Positions 1 to 12,559 of a stretch of DNA of 64,000 bases are shown here, one piece after another. The position numbers were made by a program, and so were the translations under genes. The stretch spans positions 1 through 64,000 of the forward strand of contig JALMLS010000194.1 in the NCBI GenBank assembly GCA_038496445.1, given 5' to 3'. The notes beneath the pieces were generated by a model, which saw only the letters and a program-made list of their open reading frames with translations, made no database searches and was not told the origin of the DNA. Origin of the DNA: Trichosphaerium sp. ATCC 40318 (lineage: Eukaryota; Discosea; Flabellinia; Trichosidae). Positions within the stretch are counted from its first letter, which is position 1; every line of letters starts with the position of its first letter.

Positions 1-62
1 CGTTTTGGTACTACTGTTTTAGTGAGATACTTCAAGAGTTCTAATATATTTTTTTGTTGTAG

Positions 63-2484
63 TTCATCATAGCGTTCCTAAGAGTTATTGGTTAGACCTT
101 GATAATGTCCTGGATTGTTTTATTGAGGTACACACATTCAAGCCTTCTTAATTGTTTAGCCAATCTTCAGTGTTATGAGAAGTTTGTGGATGAGTAAAGC
201 GAACATCCCTTTATGAAGAAAAAACACCTTGAAACTTTGTCATTTTTACGTTTTTGCTTGACTATACTGACTTGTTGTAGGTTGAGCGTCTGCTTGATAT
301 AAGAAACGTAAGGGATTGGTATAACTGTAATAATTTTGATATAACAAAATTGGGTTGTGCAAGTGTTATAACGTGCGCAAATAGTTCCAAGTTTTTTTTT
401 ACTGGTTACTCTTGTCGGTTTCATCTATTTTTATATGTACTTATTAATATTTCTTAGCCAGTTTGGTTCTTCTTTACACTTGATTGTGAAGTATATGTAC
501 CCAGATCACGAATGGGTTCCTTGGAAGTTCAGTAAGGACCTATTTTATTTTTTCTTCAAAAAAAAACTGTTCTTCATAACGTCTCATTAAAACTCCTTTT
601 AGAGCAAGTGCCAAGAAATTTTTGGAATGATATTAACCACCACCGCGCTTTCTTACATTCAGTAAGTCAATCACGTGTTACACATTTTGTTTGAAGCCAA
701 AAGAAACGAGAAATTCCTCTTTCATTAAATGACATAAAATCGCTTTATCTACCCACGTGTTTTGAGTTCTAATACTTTATCAGGCTGCTGAATATCTTAA
801 TGTGAAATATCTAGATGATTGGTATGATATTACTGTAAATGATATGAGACGTGCTGGGGGTTGTATTGTAGGGTACAGTTAAAATTAGTTAAATTTTTTT
901 TGGGTTTTTTTTTCCGTTTTTGCAAGTATTTTTGTGTTATGTCTCACAATGATATTCCAGGGCAGCTAACCGGAAGCTACCACATATTTTACAATCCTTG
1001 TATCCTGATTATAAATGGAACTTGTCTAGGTTTAGGATTAGAACTCATGGTATGATCAAAAAAAACTAAAACAATCAAAAAAAACCACTTCTTGATTCCC
1101 AAAAGTTTACCTATCCCGAAACAAAGCCAACATCTCTTTGAAAACGAATTAACACCGTTGGCTTGTGTAGGGATTTTTTACTGTCCTTTTCGGTTGCAAG
1201 TTACTTTTATCAAAACTACAGCTTGTCCTTTACGACAATGTTGTTTTTTCTTTTCTTTTGTTCGTTTTGAACGAATTTTCTTGACTCTATGACAAGTTCA
1301 AAAAAAGCTTGTCACGTGTGCATTCTTTGTTTCTGATATTTTAAGCATGTGCTTTCTAGACTGACTTCTTTCCTTCAAAGATACACCGAGGAATTACTGG
1401 AGGGATACAGCCAATGTAAAAAGTTTTTAGAAAGTATTGCTGAGTCTCTAGAAGTGACGTCTCCAGCAGATTGGTATAGGGTTTCTCATACCAATTTGAA
1501 GAAATATGGAGGTTCTGGGCTAATAGCATACTGGCCGCAGATTTTACATAAAGTATATCCATTACACACTTGGAAAGATGTTGAGTTTTCTACACGAGAC
1601 AGAAGAACAACACAAGGGTATTTTTTGAAAATTTAAATTATATCCAAATCCGCTTGCACTTGGCCTATTGGACTTAATTTATTATGAACTAAAGCCTGTG
1701 TGCTATATTTTTTTAGAAGTTTAGAGGAGCTCGCTCTTTATTGTGAGGGAGACGAGGCTTTTGAAGTTTTTGGTCTTTTTTTTTTGTTCGAAAAAAACGC
1801 ATATTTTTTCTTTCTTTTAATGGCTGTTACTTGCGTTGGTACTGACATTTTTTCAAAGGATAATGGCACAAACGCTTAAAAAGATATTTCCAAACATGGA
1901 TATCATAGAAGAATACTACCTTGGACTTCGCGGAGACGCTGATAGAGCAGTTACGTTGGATGTATTTGTACCAGATGTCAATATCGCTTTGGAGTACATG
2001 GGCGAACAGCACTATATCGAATTTATTGGTGCGTACGGTCACGTACACCTACAAGAAGCTAGAGATGCTGAAAAAGTTCACAAGTGTAAAAAAATAGGTA
2101 CATACCAAGCTTCAAGTTCGTTTCTTGTTTTTTTTTTTTTCACACTCTCAACTTCTTTAATTTCAACGCTGGTATTGACTTGAATGACTTTATTTTTCAG
2201 GAGTTTCACTTATTCCTATTCCATTTTGGTGGGATACAGGTGATGTAGATAGCTTAATTTCAACAATTTTGTATTATAGGTAACAAACACGCTTTTCTTA
2301 TTATTTTCGTTGTCTTTTCAGTTTTTTTTTCTTGTGCTTTTCAAAAACCGTTATTTCTTCCTTTTCTCTTTCTGCTTACAGGATTTTTTCTAGACCAGAT
2401 ATTAAGCTACCAAAACCTGATGTTAGTCCGTTATTAGAAATACCGGAAAAATCAAAGAAGGAGATTTTTGGAAGTACGTTGTAG
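63..2484 (+). CDS. Repeat protein with C-terminal PD-(D/E)XK-like nuclease domain (5' partial)
   Basis: Multi-exon gene entering from the left edge, so the start is missing. Exons at about 63-127, 281-360, 465-530, 605-660, 785-865, 965-1050, 1360-1618, 1718-1780, 1859-2098, 2202-2280 and 2382-2484 carry repeats of the type 'P-x-x-(F/Y)-W ... D-W-Y ... G-G ... Y-P-x-(H/Y)-x-W' (for example YPDHEWVPWKF and YPDYKW). The last three exons form one domain: LDVFVP, then ALEYMGEQHY, then R-D-A-E-K and IPIPFWWD. The acidic residue, E-Y-x-G-x-Q-H-Y core and following R/K resemble restriction-endonuclease-fold proteins of the PD-(D/E)XK superfamily. The frame closes with TAG after KKEIFGSTL. The function is not known to me. 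The nuclease assignment rests on motif spacing, and a catalytically inactive member is possible. Several inner exon borders are approximate. Confidence 0.6.
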
Positions 2485-3366
2485 GAAGAGCAAACCGACT
2501 TTCGTCAACTATCCAGTTTGCTTTTTTTTTTCTTTGACATGACATTTGTTGGGGATTCACTGCTCACTTCTCTGTTTAGTTGTAGCAATATCAAAGCTCA
2601 TGAGTGCTAATTCATTTGCCTCTTTTGAAGACAGTGTACATATGTGATAAAAAGTATCAGCTTGATTTGATTGTCAAGCTATCATTTATTTGTGGTCAAT
2701 CAAGGTTAACTTGGATAATTGATAGTGCTTAGAACAGTGTTAGGAACTAGAGCTGTGCTTCATTTTTCCTGTTTACTCGCTCATTGCGCTCAATAGTTTG
2801 ATATTAGGCCTAGTGATAGAGTCCTATTAGCTTCTTAATAGCTAAGCCAATAAGACGAAAATAATAAACTCAATAAGGCTGTAATGAAAATCGTGTTTTA
2901 GGAGGAGTTTGGTAAACAAAGAACAAAACAGGATTTTTTACTGCAAAGGATTTTTAGTGTTTTTATGAGCTGGTAGCAGCTCGTACATACACCGAATATT
3001 GTCTTTTGGAAATAGCTTATTGTATTTATTTGTATCATCACAGGGAGCAATAAAGCATTGTTCATGCCTCTGCCTAGCTGTGCACCTCTGTGTGATCACT
3101 TTGGAAAGAGTGTATATGCCTTTAACTGTTACTGTGGCCATGAACCAGTGCTCATGTAACAGCAAACAGACTGTTTGAAACATACCAAGGAACACATATG
3201 GTGGTTGGAAGCTATCCAAGGGCAATAGCTTCTATAGGTGGAACCAAATAATAGTAAAACATTTTATGCTTCTAACTGAGTTTTATTTGTTCAACACTAC
3301 AATTGTTCATTTATTTTCCCTTCATTCTATTCATGTTAAACGGTTTTTATCAAATGGTGCTGAGTT
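2485..3366. other. Intergenic, no gene seen
   Basis: AT-rich spacer between the nuclease-like gene and RCC1-SAM copy 1, which point toward each other. Only short open frames without splice-site or family support. The two 3' ends must lie here. Confidence 0.4.
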
Positions 3367-5408
3367 TTAAAGAGTGTTGTTGTTCTTTGCTTTGATGATT
3401 TTAATACGTTCCCTCAAGCTGAATCCAAGATCTATCAGCACATCTTTATCAATTTCATCAATTGTTGCGCCTGCATCGTTCATCAATGATCCAAGTTCTT
3501 GAGCTCTTTGATTTGCGATACCCAACTTCATCAATATTGACTTCCAATCAGTTTCAACATTTAGAACTGATTGATTCTCATGTGGTACACCGAAATGTGA
3601 CTAAAAAATCGCCATTAATAACAACTGTGTTACAACAAGAAGAAAGAAGCAAAGTCGTGGAAGTGTACCTTGTTCTTTATGTCAACAGAAACATTTGGTT
3701 TATTGAGCCATGATTGTCGACTTAGGTTGTCAGATGAAGCGGAGCTGCTTCTAAAATCGTCACCAGGTGCTGGACTCTGATAAGACGATTTCTTTGGTGA
3801 TGAAGAGTTGTTGGCTATGTCATGCTGTGGCATACTATTTTCCTCTAATTCATAATACTAGGAACCAATTAGTTGTAACATTCATCTCACATGTGCGGTA
3901 TTTTATAAAGCAAATGGTACCTCATTGTTGGCTTCAACAGATACATTTGGTTTATTGCTCCAGGATTGTTGATTTAACACTTGGTTGTTTGATAATGTTT
4001 CATCAACTATCAGACTATACTTGCGTTGGTTGCACTCCTACAAATGTCAGTAAGTTGTTCACCTTATAGTGAGACGTACAGAGTTATTTTGTTGCTGTAT
4101 GTTCAAGCCTTCAAGTGCATCTTGAATCATGTCAAGGTGTTCAGTAGTATCTCCAAATTTGGTGTAGTCATGACTGGGATCAATCACAGCTTTTGACAAG
4201 TACTTATCTTTTCGGTCTTCTTTTAACTCTGCATTCATTGCTTTCACAGCATCATCGTTTTTATCTTTTATTGTTACTTTATTGGCTGGTTTAAAGTGCT
4301 TGTAGATTGTCAGACAGAAAGAAAGACAAATAAGATTTCAAAGTACCTTTTCATAATTGGTGAATGTTAACTTTTGTGGTGTTGATTGACCAAAATCATT
4401 ATTTCCACCTGTGACCAACTGAAAGTCATGAGATATTGCCAAGTAATGACGTCGTTTATTGGCAAACTCAAGATATTTTCCAGGTAATTTTAATGGTTTG
4501 TTTGATGAGAACGAATCAATCCATTTTCCATAACCCCAACCAAACAAACAACCTTCATCATCAATCGCAAATGATGACCAGTAACCAGCATGTACAGATT
4601 TGATGTTATTGAGTCCTTTGATGATACCCTGGCCATAATCGTAATCATCAATACCCAACCCAAGACACCCTTTGAAGTTGTGTCCAAAAGAAAATACTTG
4701 TCCTGACTTGAGGAGAACAAGTACATACGCAGTACCAATGGCAATATCAGTGGCATCATCAATACTTGGAACACGTGAAATTGTCTTTGGATTCAAGAAT
4801 AATGATTTATCTATCGCTTCATGGTCTCTTTGAAACATATCTTTTCCCCAAAGAAAGACATGACCTGTTGATGTCATTGCTCCACTTACAAACACATTAG
4901 TTTGAATTTTTTGAACATTTTGAAGATTTGGAATAACCGCTGGTGATGAAACTTTCAACTTGTTGAATGAATGACCCAATCCTTGATATTCGTTGTCTCC
5001 CCAAGAGTAGACATGACCTGATTTTGATAATGCCATACTCGCACGATAGGCAGAGACTTTCGTGATATTGTTGAGATTTGGAACACGTGTTGGTGACGAA
5101 ACAGGTGACGCAAAGTCACCCAGACCCAATGACCCATATGAATTACAGCCCCATGCATACACAATACCGTTTGAATCAACTGCAAGGCTATGAAACCGTC
5201 CAGCAGCAATACAGACGATATTTATGAGTGATTTTATTGGTCTTGCGATAGAACTCTTTTTTTCGTCTGTGTTACCCAATTGGCGGTAATTGTTTCGTCC
5301 CCACGTGTAAACAAAGCCATCGTCTGCGATTACCATTGAATGTTCGTAACCAGTGGCCAAACGATTAACATATTGTAAATTAACCGACGAAGATTGTGGC
5401 TCTGCCAT
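3367..5408 (-). CDS. RCC1-SAM family protein, copy 1
   Basis: Five exons on the minus strand (5408-4347, 4298-4080, 4037-3921, 3857-3669, 3600-3367) sum to 1821 nt, giving a 606-residue protein with all junctions in phase. Residues about 1-354 form a seven-bladed RCC1 propeller (repeats of G-x-x-H-S, D-G-x-V-Y-x-W-G-x-N, L-G). A charged linker (AMNAELKEDRKDKYLSKAV) follows. Next come two copies of a small exon ending in SW-(S/L)-NKPNVSV, where other copies have one. The C-terminal exon has SAM-like spacing: W-K-S-I-L-M-K-L-G-I ... V-L-I-D-L-G-F-S-L-R-E-R-I-K-I-I-K-A-K. The start at MAEPQ is chosen because all copies share it; an in-frame ATG lies 15 codons upstream. Likely a cytosolic scaffold or recognition protein. 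Residues at fixed positions in each blade differ from all other copies. Confidence 0.85.
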
Positions 5409-5611
5409 TAAAGGTGCGTAATGTTCAAATTGATATAAAATTTTGATAGCCAAATCTCAACTGTAACAATACGCAAATTGACTGCCGTAGTTAGCGGTTC
5501 TCCCATAACTCACGTAAAATCGTAATATTGAAGTTTAGACTACGTGTAGCAAAACGGTTTGCCAACTGGTGTTTTGCTTGACAAATCCAGCATCAAAATA
5601 TTCGCTTGTTT
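5409..5611. promoter_or_regulatory. Short divergent intergenic region (shared promoter likely)
   Basis: About 200 bp separates the divergent start codons of RCC1-SAM copy 1 and the M64 peptidase. The part next to copy 1 (roughly 5409-5462) is nearly the same as the flank of copy 7 (45377-45435), including 'tttgatagccaaatctcaac'. No TATA box is assigned. Confidence 0.4.
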
Positions 5612-7999
5612 ATGAAACGTTTTGTTGCTCTTCTGTTGGCGTACATAGCGGTAATAGTATTGTCGAAGCATCCAAACGATAGCTACCACATCAGATTTGT
5701 TACAAATACCCCACACTCCAAGAAATGCACGATTGTAGTTGAGGAGTACGTACCAAAGTATCGTGGGTTCGTAAAAGAAAAAAAATTTAACTTGGAATCT
5801 TCACCTCAAATTATTTCTCATGATACTGGCGTAAATGGAGGTAAAGTGTATGAGCTCTATGCTACGACAAAGCATATTGCCACAAGAGTACTTCACAGGG
5901 AGTGTAAAGTTGTTAAACGCCCAGCAAAGGTAAAAAACTAAAAAAACCTACAAACTCAACTTTTTTTTTTGTTAATCACGTGTATTCTCTAGGTTTCGCT
6001 CGAACAGAATGCAGATGAAGTTATTCCAATTGTTGAAACTGGAGAGCCGTCGAATAGAATAGATTTAGTTTTTATGGGTGATGGGTATACACAGAGCGAA
6101 CGTGAAGAAATGCTAGATGATATGAAACGTCTTGTACGCTTCAAAATTAATAACTTTCGTCTTTTTTTTCAAATTGTTGGTCACGTGACAATTTTGTAGA
6201 TTGATGATATGTTCAATGGCGTTACTTTCGCCGATTATCTTCCTCTTTTTAATGTTTGGGTTGTATTTAGACCAAGTGTTGAGTCAGGCATTGGCGTTGG
6301 TAACTAAAACAAAGATTCTCTTTTGATACCCTAACTAAATCTTCCTCAAAAGGTGGAAAACCATTGAACACAGCGTTTGGATTATATAGATCTGGAACAG
6401 AACTCAGAGGTGTTTACACATCCAAAGCTAGTGTACGTTTTAATAAATGACATTGTGAAGAAGTTACTAATAGTTCTATCAACCAAAGGCAGCCAGAGAC
6501 GCTTGTAAGCAGACAGGGCCACAAGCTTGCGATTACCCTACTTTGATTGGAAACTCTCCTTACTACGGTGGCCTCGGTGGTGAATTTGCGATATCTACTG
6601 AATCTCCTACTTCTGGTACTATTGTACTTCGCCATGAACTCGGTCACAACTTTGGTAAAGTTGGTACGGACTTCTAGAGCAAAAAGCAGTTGTAACATGA
6701 CACTTCATAGGCGAGGAGTATGATGGTGGATCTGCCTACAATGGCGCCAATTACGCTTCGTCTCTTACTCAAGCAGCCTCTAAATGGGGTCATTGGTTAA
6801 CTGATAGACCTCCAGTAGTCGCACAAGATGCTCAGTTGAGACTTCAAGCAAGTAACCCTTTTTGTACTTTCAAAGTTTTTTCTGATTTTTGTTTTTTAGG
6901 CTTACCCTTGGTATTTGCTTAAAGGAGGTCCTATAAGTTATAAGTTTGAATCAAATGGACAGTATAAACGATGGCTATTAGATTTTACTATTTCTGGATG
7001 TCCTGAAGAAGGTAAGGCTCACTAATTTGTTTCTGGTTTTTTGTGTCGGCTAAAGTTGGTTCAAAAACTAGATTCTCTTATTGTGCTCTTTGATGGTGAA
7101 CCACTCGATTGGAAGTCACATGGTGAAGACGACAGAACGTTTTATCAGTACGAGGGATCCGAAGGATTCTCTTCTGGTGAACATACCTTAGAATTCAAGC
7201 AGGGTAACCAAACACTAAAAAAACCTTTCCTTTCGTTTTTATGACTTTCATAGCGTACCCTGGTTCTGGGCCAATTGAACGTCAACTGTGCTCTCTGACA
7301 CTTCATGAATACATGGACGCACCTCAGTTCCACTGGGAAGATTATATTGGAGCATACAAGACATACCGCCTTGGAAATACGTTGGCAGGATACAGACCTA
7401 TGAACGAGTATTGTCTCATGCGCAATATGAGTTCTCCACATTTCTGTCCTGTTGATGTTGAGAATATGTAAGTAGTACCATGTCACTTTAATGATTTTGT
7501 TGACACGTGTTCATGATATTTAGGTGGCTTCGTTTCTTTGCTGTAGTGAACTTGATTGATGATATTGAAGCTGATTGTGGCACTGCAGATATTACTGTTA
7601 CAGCTAAAGTAGTTCAAGTGGCTCAGTTCCGTAAAGAGAAAAACAATCACAATGAAGAACTTACTATCACGTGGACACGAAATGGTCAGCCGTACCCAGC
7701 TTTTGATGGCATGTTTACTGTACGCTTTTCCATATTTTAAAACAACCAAGAAGTCCAACAGAACAACAAAACATTAACGTCTGAAACGATTTTTGAATGT
7801 TGTTTTCCTTTCTTTGTCTGACTTTATGAAATAGTGGACAGCTCCTAGAAATACTGCTGTGGCCACATGGCATGCTACAGTTGTATTCAAGACTGATCAA
7901 ATAAGGAGTGATCCTAATAACCTCACAGTATTCACAAAGGAAAAAGTTGTTTCTTTCTCAGACGATTGTAATAATAGCATTGCTGCCTACAGGGTTTAA
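5612..7999 (+). CDS. Secreted M64-family zinc metallopeptidase
   Basis: Starts at ATG 5612 with a signal peptide (MKRFVALLLAYIAVIVLS). At least ten exons. The zinc motif HELGHNFG is split from EEYDGG by an intron at about 6655-6711, giving H-E-x-x-H-x-x-G-x-x-x-D as in the IgA-peptidase M64 family (PF09471). Other family hallmarks are LVFMGDGYT near the start of the catalytic domain and APQFHWEDYIGAYKTYR with NEYCLMRN and FCPVDVENMW after it. The N-terminal part (residues about 20-105) is the family's beta-rich prodomain region. Ends with TAA at 7997. Predicted to be secreted and to cleave extracellular protein; the substrate is unknown. It is divergent from RCC1-SAM copy 1. Confidence 0.85.
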
Positions 8000-9219
8000 A
8001 TAGATTGCATTTTAGTATTAAAAAGCATCTTGATTGTACGAAAACAGCTTGTATGATACCACAAAATATTATTCTAAAGATATCTCTATACGCTGAATAA
8101 GCCAAACTCACTGTTATTAATTAAAAGCTTCCGGAATCATCTCCGCTGTTCTTTTATAGTGCTACTGTGCTGTTTCTAGCAGTGGCGAAAATGCAAAAAA
8201 TATGCATCTAAATGGGCATGGATGTTAGCCTTTTTTATAAAAATGCAAAAACATTTTACCTTAATCTCTCGTGTAGAGGTGTCTTACTACTTACCTGTCA
8301 AACTCAAAAAACCCTTTAAGAAATACTGGCTACTTACTAAACTCAAAAAAGAACGTGTAGACAGGTTAGCGTGCCCAAGAGTTGCTTTGGAATCTCTTGG
8401 AAAAAATTAACTTTTTGGGGTATTGCCGTTTGGCTTTGGAAGCTTTGCTATGAGTTAAGCCTCAATTGTAAGGTGCCTCTGTGGTTGCTTAAAAAAGGTA
8501 AAATAAAACAATGTACACTTGCATATTGTAAAACGATGTGGTATATGCTGTGCTTCCATACGAGTTGCATTTTTTACTATCCAAAATGAGATAATTCCAG
8601 GAATAGACTAAAGTAATGCTGTAGTATTATTGTTGGTTCTAAAGGGAGTCATGAATAGCAAGCACGTGCCTTATTTACTACTATTGGATTTGGGCTGCCA
8701 AAGCACAGACTTGGCCATATTTGTTTGGAAGTAGAGAAGTAGAACTAGACACATCAACTTTAGTATCTCGTTAGTCTGTTACACCTAAAATTAAGTGTCA
8801 AATACTAGTAGTTAAAACCCAATTGATTATTTAGTGCAAAGCATACATGCGTATGTGCTTCTTCGAGTACCAGGCAGAGTTACTTGTTTTCCACTTCAGA
8901 TTGCACTCAAATAGTGTAGCATGTCAAAGGTATCATAACATATCACCACTACCAGTTGCAATCTGTGTTCTATTTCAACATGTTAGAGTTGGGCTTATAA
9001 TTGTCCATCTGAGATTGAGATTGCGGTTGGTTAACATGTACTTGTAGATGCCCTTTCCTTGCTGATAAGCGATTGTTCTGAGTTTGTGTACTGGAGGGCA
9101 ACAAACATTAGTACATAACAACAAGGTTAAGCAAGGGAGATAGGGGTGAGATAATACACAGGGTAACTGCAACACTAGCATGAAATAAGCAAAAAACCTA
9201 AAAATAAGTGGGTGCGCTA
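8000..9219. other. Intergenic, no gene seen
   Basis: Between two convergent genes. Short open frames only (one plus-strand frame at 8222-8410), without family resemblance or convincing splice signals. Confidence 0.35.
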
Positions 9220-10316
9220 TTAGATGGATATAGGGTTGGGGTTAATAACTGCCCGTAGAAATAAGCCTTTGTCTACCACTACATCATTTTCTTCTTCCTC
9301 CACCTCTTTCTTAGTCATAAGGCGGTGTCTTGTTTTGGGAAGTTGATTTACTACTACTGCTACCTCTGAGAACTCAGAGTGCCGGTTCTTCTAATAAGCT
9401 TGTGCTTAGGTTGTTTGCCTGTTCAGAAAATTGTTAGTGTTTGATGTTTGTAGTCTCTACAGGGACAAAAATGAGCGCTAACCATAGCACTAGATTTATG
9501 TGATTGATACTAAACGAAAACAAAATAGATTGACAACTAGATGGCACAGTACCTCTATTAGACACTGTCAAAGCTCTCCTTTTCGCATATAACTGTAGTT
9601 TTGGTACAAGTCCTCAAAATCGATACAATTCCATGTTAGAGCACTGCAATATGACGATATTTAAAAACTTTTTTACCTTGTTGTTACTTACCTTCTACTT
9701 CCTCTATTTCGGCTGAAACCTGTCTGTGCCTATTCAAAACATTCTCAAACACCTCTTTGGGTTGCTTGATGCCCTTTTCAAATTCCACTCGGCCTTTGTA
9801 GTCACTAGAAAGAAGAGTGAGTGAGATTTAATTTGATTAACAAGATGGTGTTATGTTGTTTAGAAAGGTAAATACTAATGCTAGCACTAGATTAATACTT
9901 ACTTGACATTCTACATGTCAAAGAACAACTTCAACATTTGAAAATGTCAAGTGTTGTGCCAGGTGATGTGTCTGGATGGCAAGTCACATTTTTCACAGAG
10001 AATACGAATGACCAGAAACTTGAAAACCAGGCGTCAAAAATAGACAATACAGTTTAAAGACTGCAAACCCCGGTACACAGCATCTTAATCGCATATATAA
10101 CCATTCAATCTAACAAGAGCCCGTTTAATAGCATCTGTTACAAATTTACGTTGTGGTGCTAATTGGGAAGCTTGAAGTAGATGTGTTACCTAGTTGACGC
10201 ATAAGCGTGTTTGGCATACTATTCCGCAGAATTATAATTCAACAGGTAGGCAGTTTACCTTATTTAGCGTTTTCACTTCTGTAGGTTTGTGTAATAGTGT
10301 TTCAGAGCTGCTTAGA
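9220..10316 (-). CDS. Unrecognised multi-exon gene, charged and partly coiled-coil (5' end unresolved)
   Basis: Not recognised. Coding exons visible on the minus strand: about 10316-10259 (ends TEVKTLNK), about 10189-10130 (VTHLLQASQLAPQRK..., joins in phase), 9804-9692 (DYKGRVEFEKGIKQPKEVF..., NRHRQVSAEIEEVE) and 9365-9220 (VVVNQLPKTRHRLMTKKEVE..., acidic run, ends NPNPISI-stop). The last two exons join cleanly in phase through a GTAAGT...CTCAG intron. The join between the second and third exons is not resolved, and an extra exon may lie at 9810-10075. The protein looks small, soluble and helical. Confidence 0.5.
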
Positions 10317-10725
10317 CCCAAACCATAGCAAAAAATTCCCGTTTGACGGACTTAGAACTGATAAAATATGGAACACGTGCGAACCACAAACCGTTTTTTT
10401 AATTCTCTATATTATGAGCTGTACTTACAGTTGGTGGTTCTGCAGTATGTTGTAAGTTGGTTGACACTATTCGGAGCGTCAGAAATCCCCTTTTAGCTAT
10501 TCAGCGCACAGAGATATCACGTGATTGAATATTTTTTTTTTGTGTTGGCAAACAGCTGGTAATATAAGCGACCGAAATTGTTTGTTAACTGTTTTGATAA
10601 TACGATTGATTTACTTGTACTTAGCGAATTTATTGAAAAGGTTTTTGTGTACAATACAAGTATTCTGACTAATTTGCTATGCTAATTCATCAAAGGTCAG
10701 GCCTTCAGTAACAATGATGTTCTGT
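10317..10725. other. Intergenic; contains a 3' flank shared with RCC1-SAM copies 4 and 9
   Basis: From about 10575 to 10725 the sequence is almost identical to 20800-20958 and to the reverse complement of 61991-62150, which are the 3' flanks of copies 4 and 9. Copy 2 lacks the short block between 'tcatcaaa' and 'caggcctt' that the others carry. Confidence 0.6.
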
Positions 10726-12492
10726 TTATAGCATTTTGTTTTCCTTTGCTTTTATGACTTTGATACGCTCAATCACATTGAATCCAAGCTCTTCTAACAC
10801 TTCAGGAATGATTTCACTTTTCTTGATGGCTGCTTTGTTCATCAACGATCCAAGTTCTTGTGCTCTTTTACTCGAAATACCCAACCTCAACAATGTTGAT
10901 TTCCAATCATATTTGGGAGTAGCGACTGATTGATTCTCCTGAGGTGGACAGAACTCCGACTAAATGAACAAAATTAAATGTGAAGAAAATAAAATTAAAA
11001 CGAGACACCTTTGTGTTAGCGACTGAAACATGAGGCTTGTCATTCCATGATTGTTCAGATAAAAGTGACGTGTTGTAGTTTGATGAAACAGGGCGAACAT
11101 TTGAGGTGTCTTCATCAAGTGACAAGCTATGATTGTCAACCTAAAATACCATGTGAGATATGTATCGCTTATTTTCTGATACTTACATTGTTGATGTATT
11201 CATCTCGATTTTGGTGTATTTTAAAGGCTTCAAGGGCATCTTGAATGATATTAAGGTGATCAGGAGCATCTCCAAACTTGGTGTAATCACGATTGGGATC
11301 AACCACAGTTTTTGACAAGTACTTATCTTTTCTGTCTTCTTTTAACTCTGCATTCATTGCTTTCACAGCATCATTGTTTTTATCTTTTGCGATTACTTTA
11401 TTGGCTGGTTTAAAGTGCTTGTAGATTGTCAGACAAAAAGAAAGACAAATAAGATTTCAAAGTACCTTTTCATAATTGGTGAATGTTAACTTTTGTCGTG
11501 TTGATTCACCATAATTATTATATCCACCTGTGACCAACTGAAGGTCATGAGATATTGCCAAGTAATGAAATCGTTTATTGGCAAAATTTTAATGGTTTGT
11601 TTGATGAGAACGAATCAATCCATTCCCCTTCACCCCAACCAAACAAACAACCTTCATCATCAATGACAAATGATGTCCAGTAACCAGCATGTACAGATTT
11701 GATGTTATTGAGTCCTTTGATGATACCCTGGCCATACTCGTCATCAATACCCAACCCAAGACGCCCATTGTAGTTGTGTCCAAAAGAAAATACTTGTCCT
11801 GACTTGAGGAGAACAAGTACATGACTAAAACCAATGGCAATATCAGTGGCATCATCAATACTTGGAACACGTGAAATTGTCTTTGGATTCAAGAATAATG
11901 ATTTATCTATCGCTTCATGATCTGTTGTTCCCCAAAGAAATACATGACCTGTTGATGTCATTGCTCCACTTACACACGTGTTAGTTTGAATTTTTTGAAC
12001 ATTTTGAAGATTTGGAATAACCGCTGGTGATGAAACTTTTGAATTGTCGAATGAATGACCCAATCCTTGATCTCTGTTGTTTCCCCAAGAGTAGACATGA
12101 CCTGATTTTGATAATGCCATACTCACATGATAGGCAGAGACGTTCGTGATATTGTTGAGATTTGGAACACGTGTTGGTGACGAAACACGTGACGCAAAGT
12201 GACCCAGACCCAATTCACCTCGGTTATTACAGCCCCATGCATACACAATACCGTTTGAATCAACTGCAAGGCTATGTTCGTATCCAACAGCAATACAGAC
12301 GATATTTATGAGTGATTTTATTGGTCTTGCGATAGAATTCGTATTTTCGTCTGTATTACCCAATTGACGGTAATAGTTTTGTCCCCATGTGTAAACAAAG
12401 CCATCGTCTGCGATTACCATTGAATGTTCACTACCAGTGGCCAAACGGTTAACATATTGTAAATTAACCGACGAAGTTTGAGGTTCTGCCAT
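10726..12492 (-). pseudogene. RCC1-SAM family, copy 2 (frameshifted by a 20-bp deletion)
   Basis: Four exons (12492-11466, 11417-11187, 11140-11009, 10959-10726) with the usual splice sites. Compared with copies 1 and 4, exon 1 lacks 20 bp at about 11584-11585, the segment encoding LPGKYLE. The frame therefore runs from NKPLK into F-C-Q-stop after residue 311. Restoring 20 bp makes the exon sum a multiple of three, so the lesion is recent and single. Downstream exons are otherwise intact: linker, SWNDKPHVSV exon, SAM-like exon ending KENKML. A truncated propeller of about 6.5 blades could still be made. Variable blade residues differ from the other copies (blade 1 SE, blade 4 TC). Confidence 0.8.
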
Positions 12493-12559
12493 AACCACGC
12501 AATACTGCAAAAGAAATTCGGCGACAAATTGCCAGCTCTTTAAATTTTTTTTCGCGAAG

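Noticed and set aside
11575-12510. A naturally shorter RCC1 protein (311 residues) for copy 2
   Set aside because: The stop arises from a 20-bp loss relative to every other copy, and all downstream exons remain; a frameshift explains it better.
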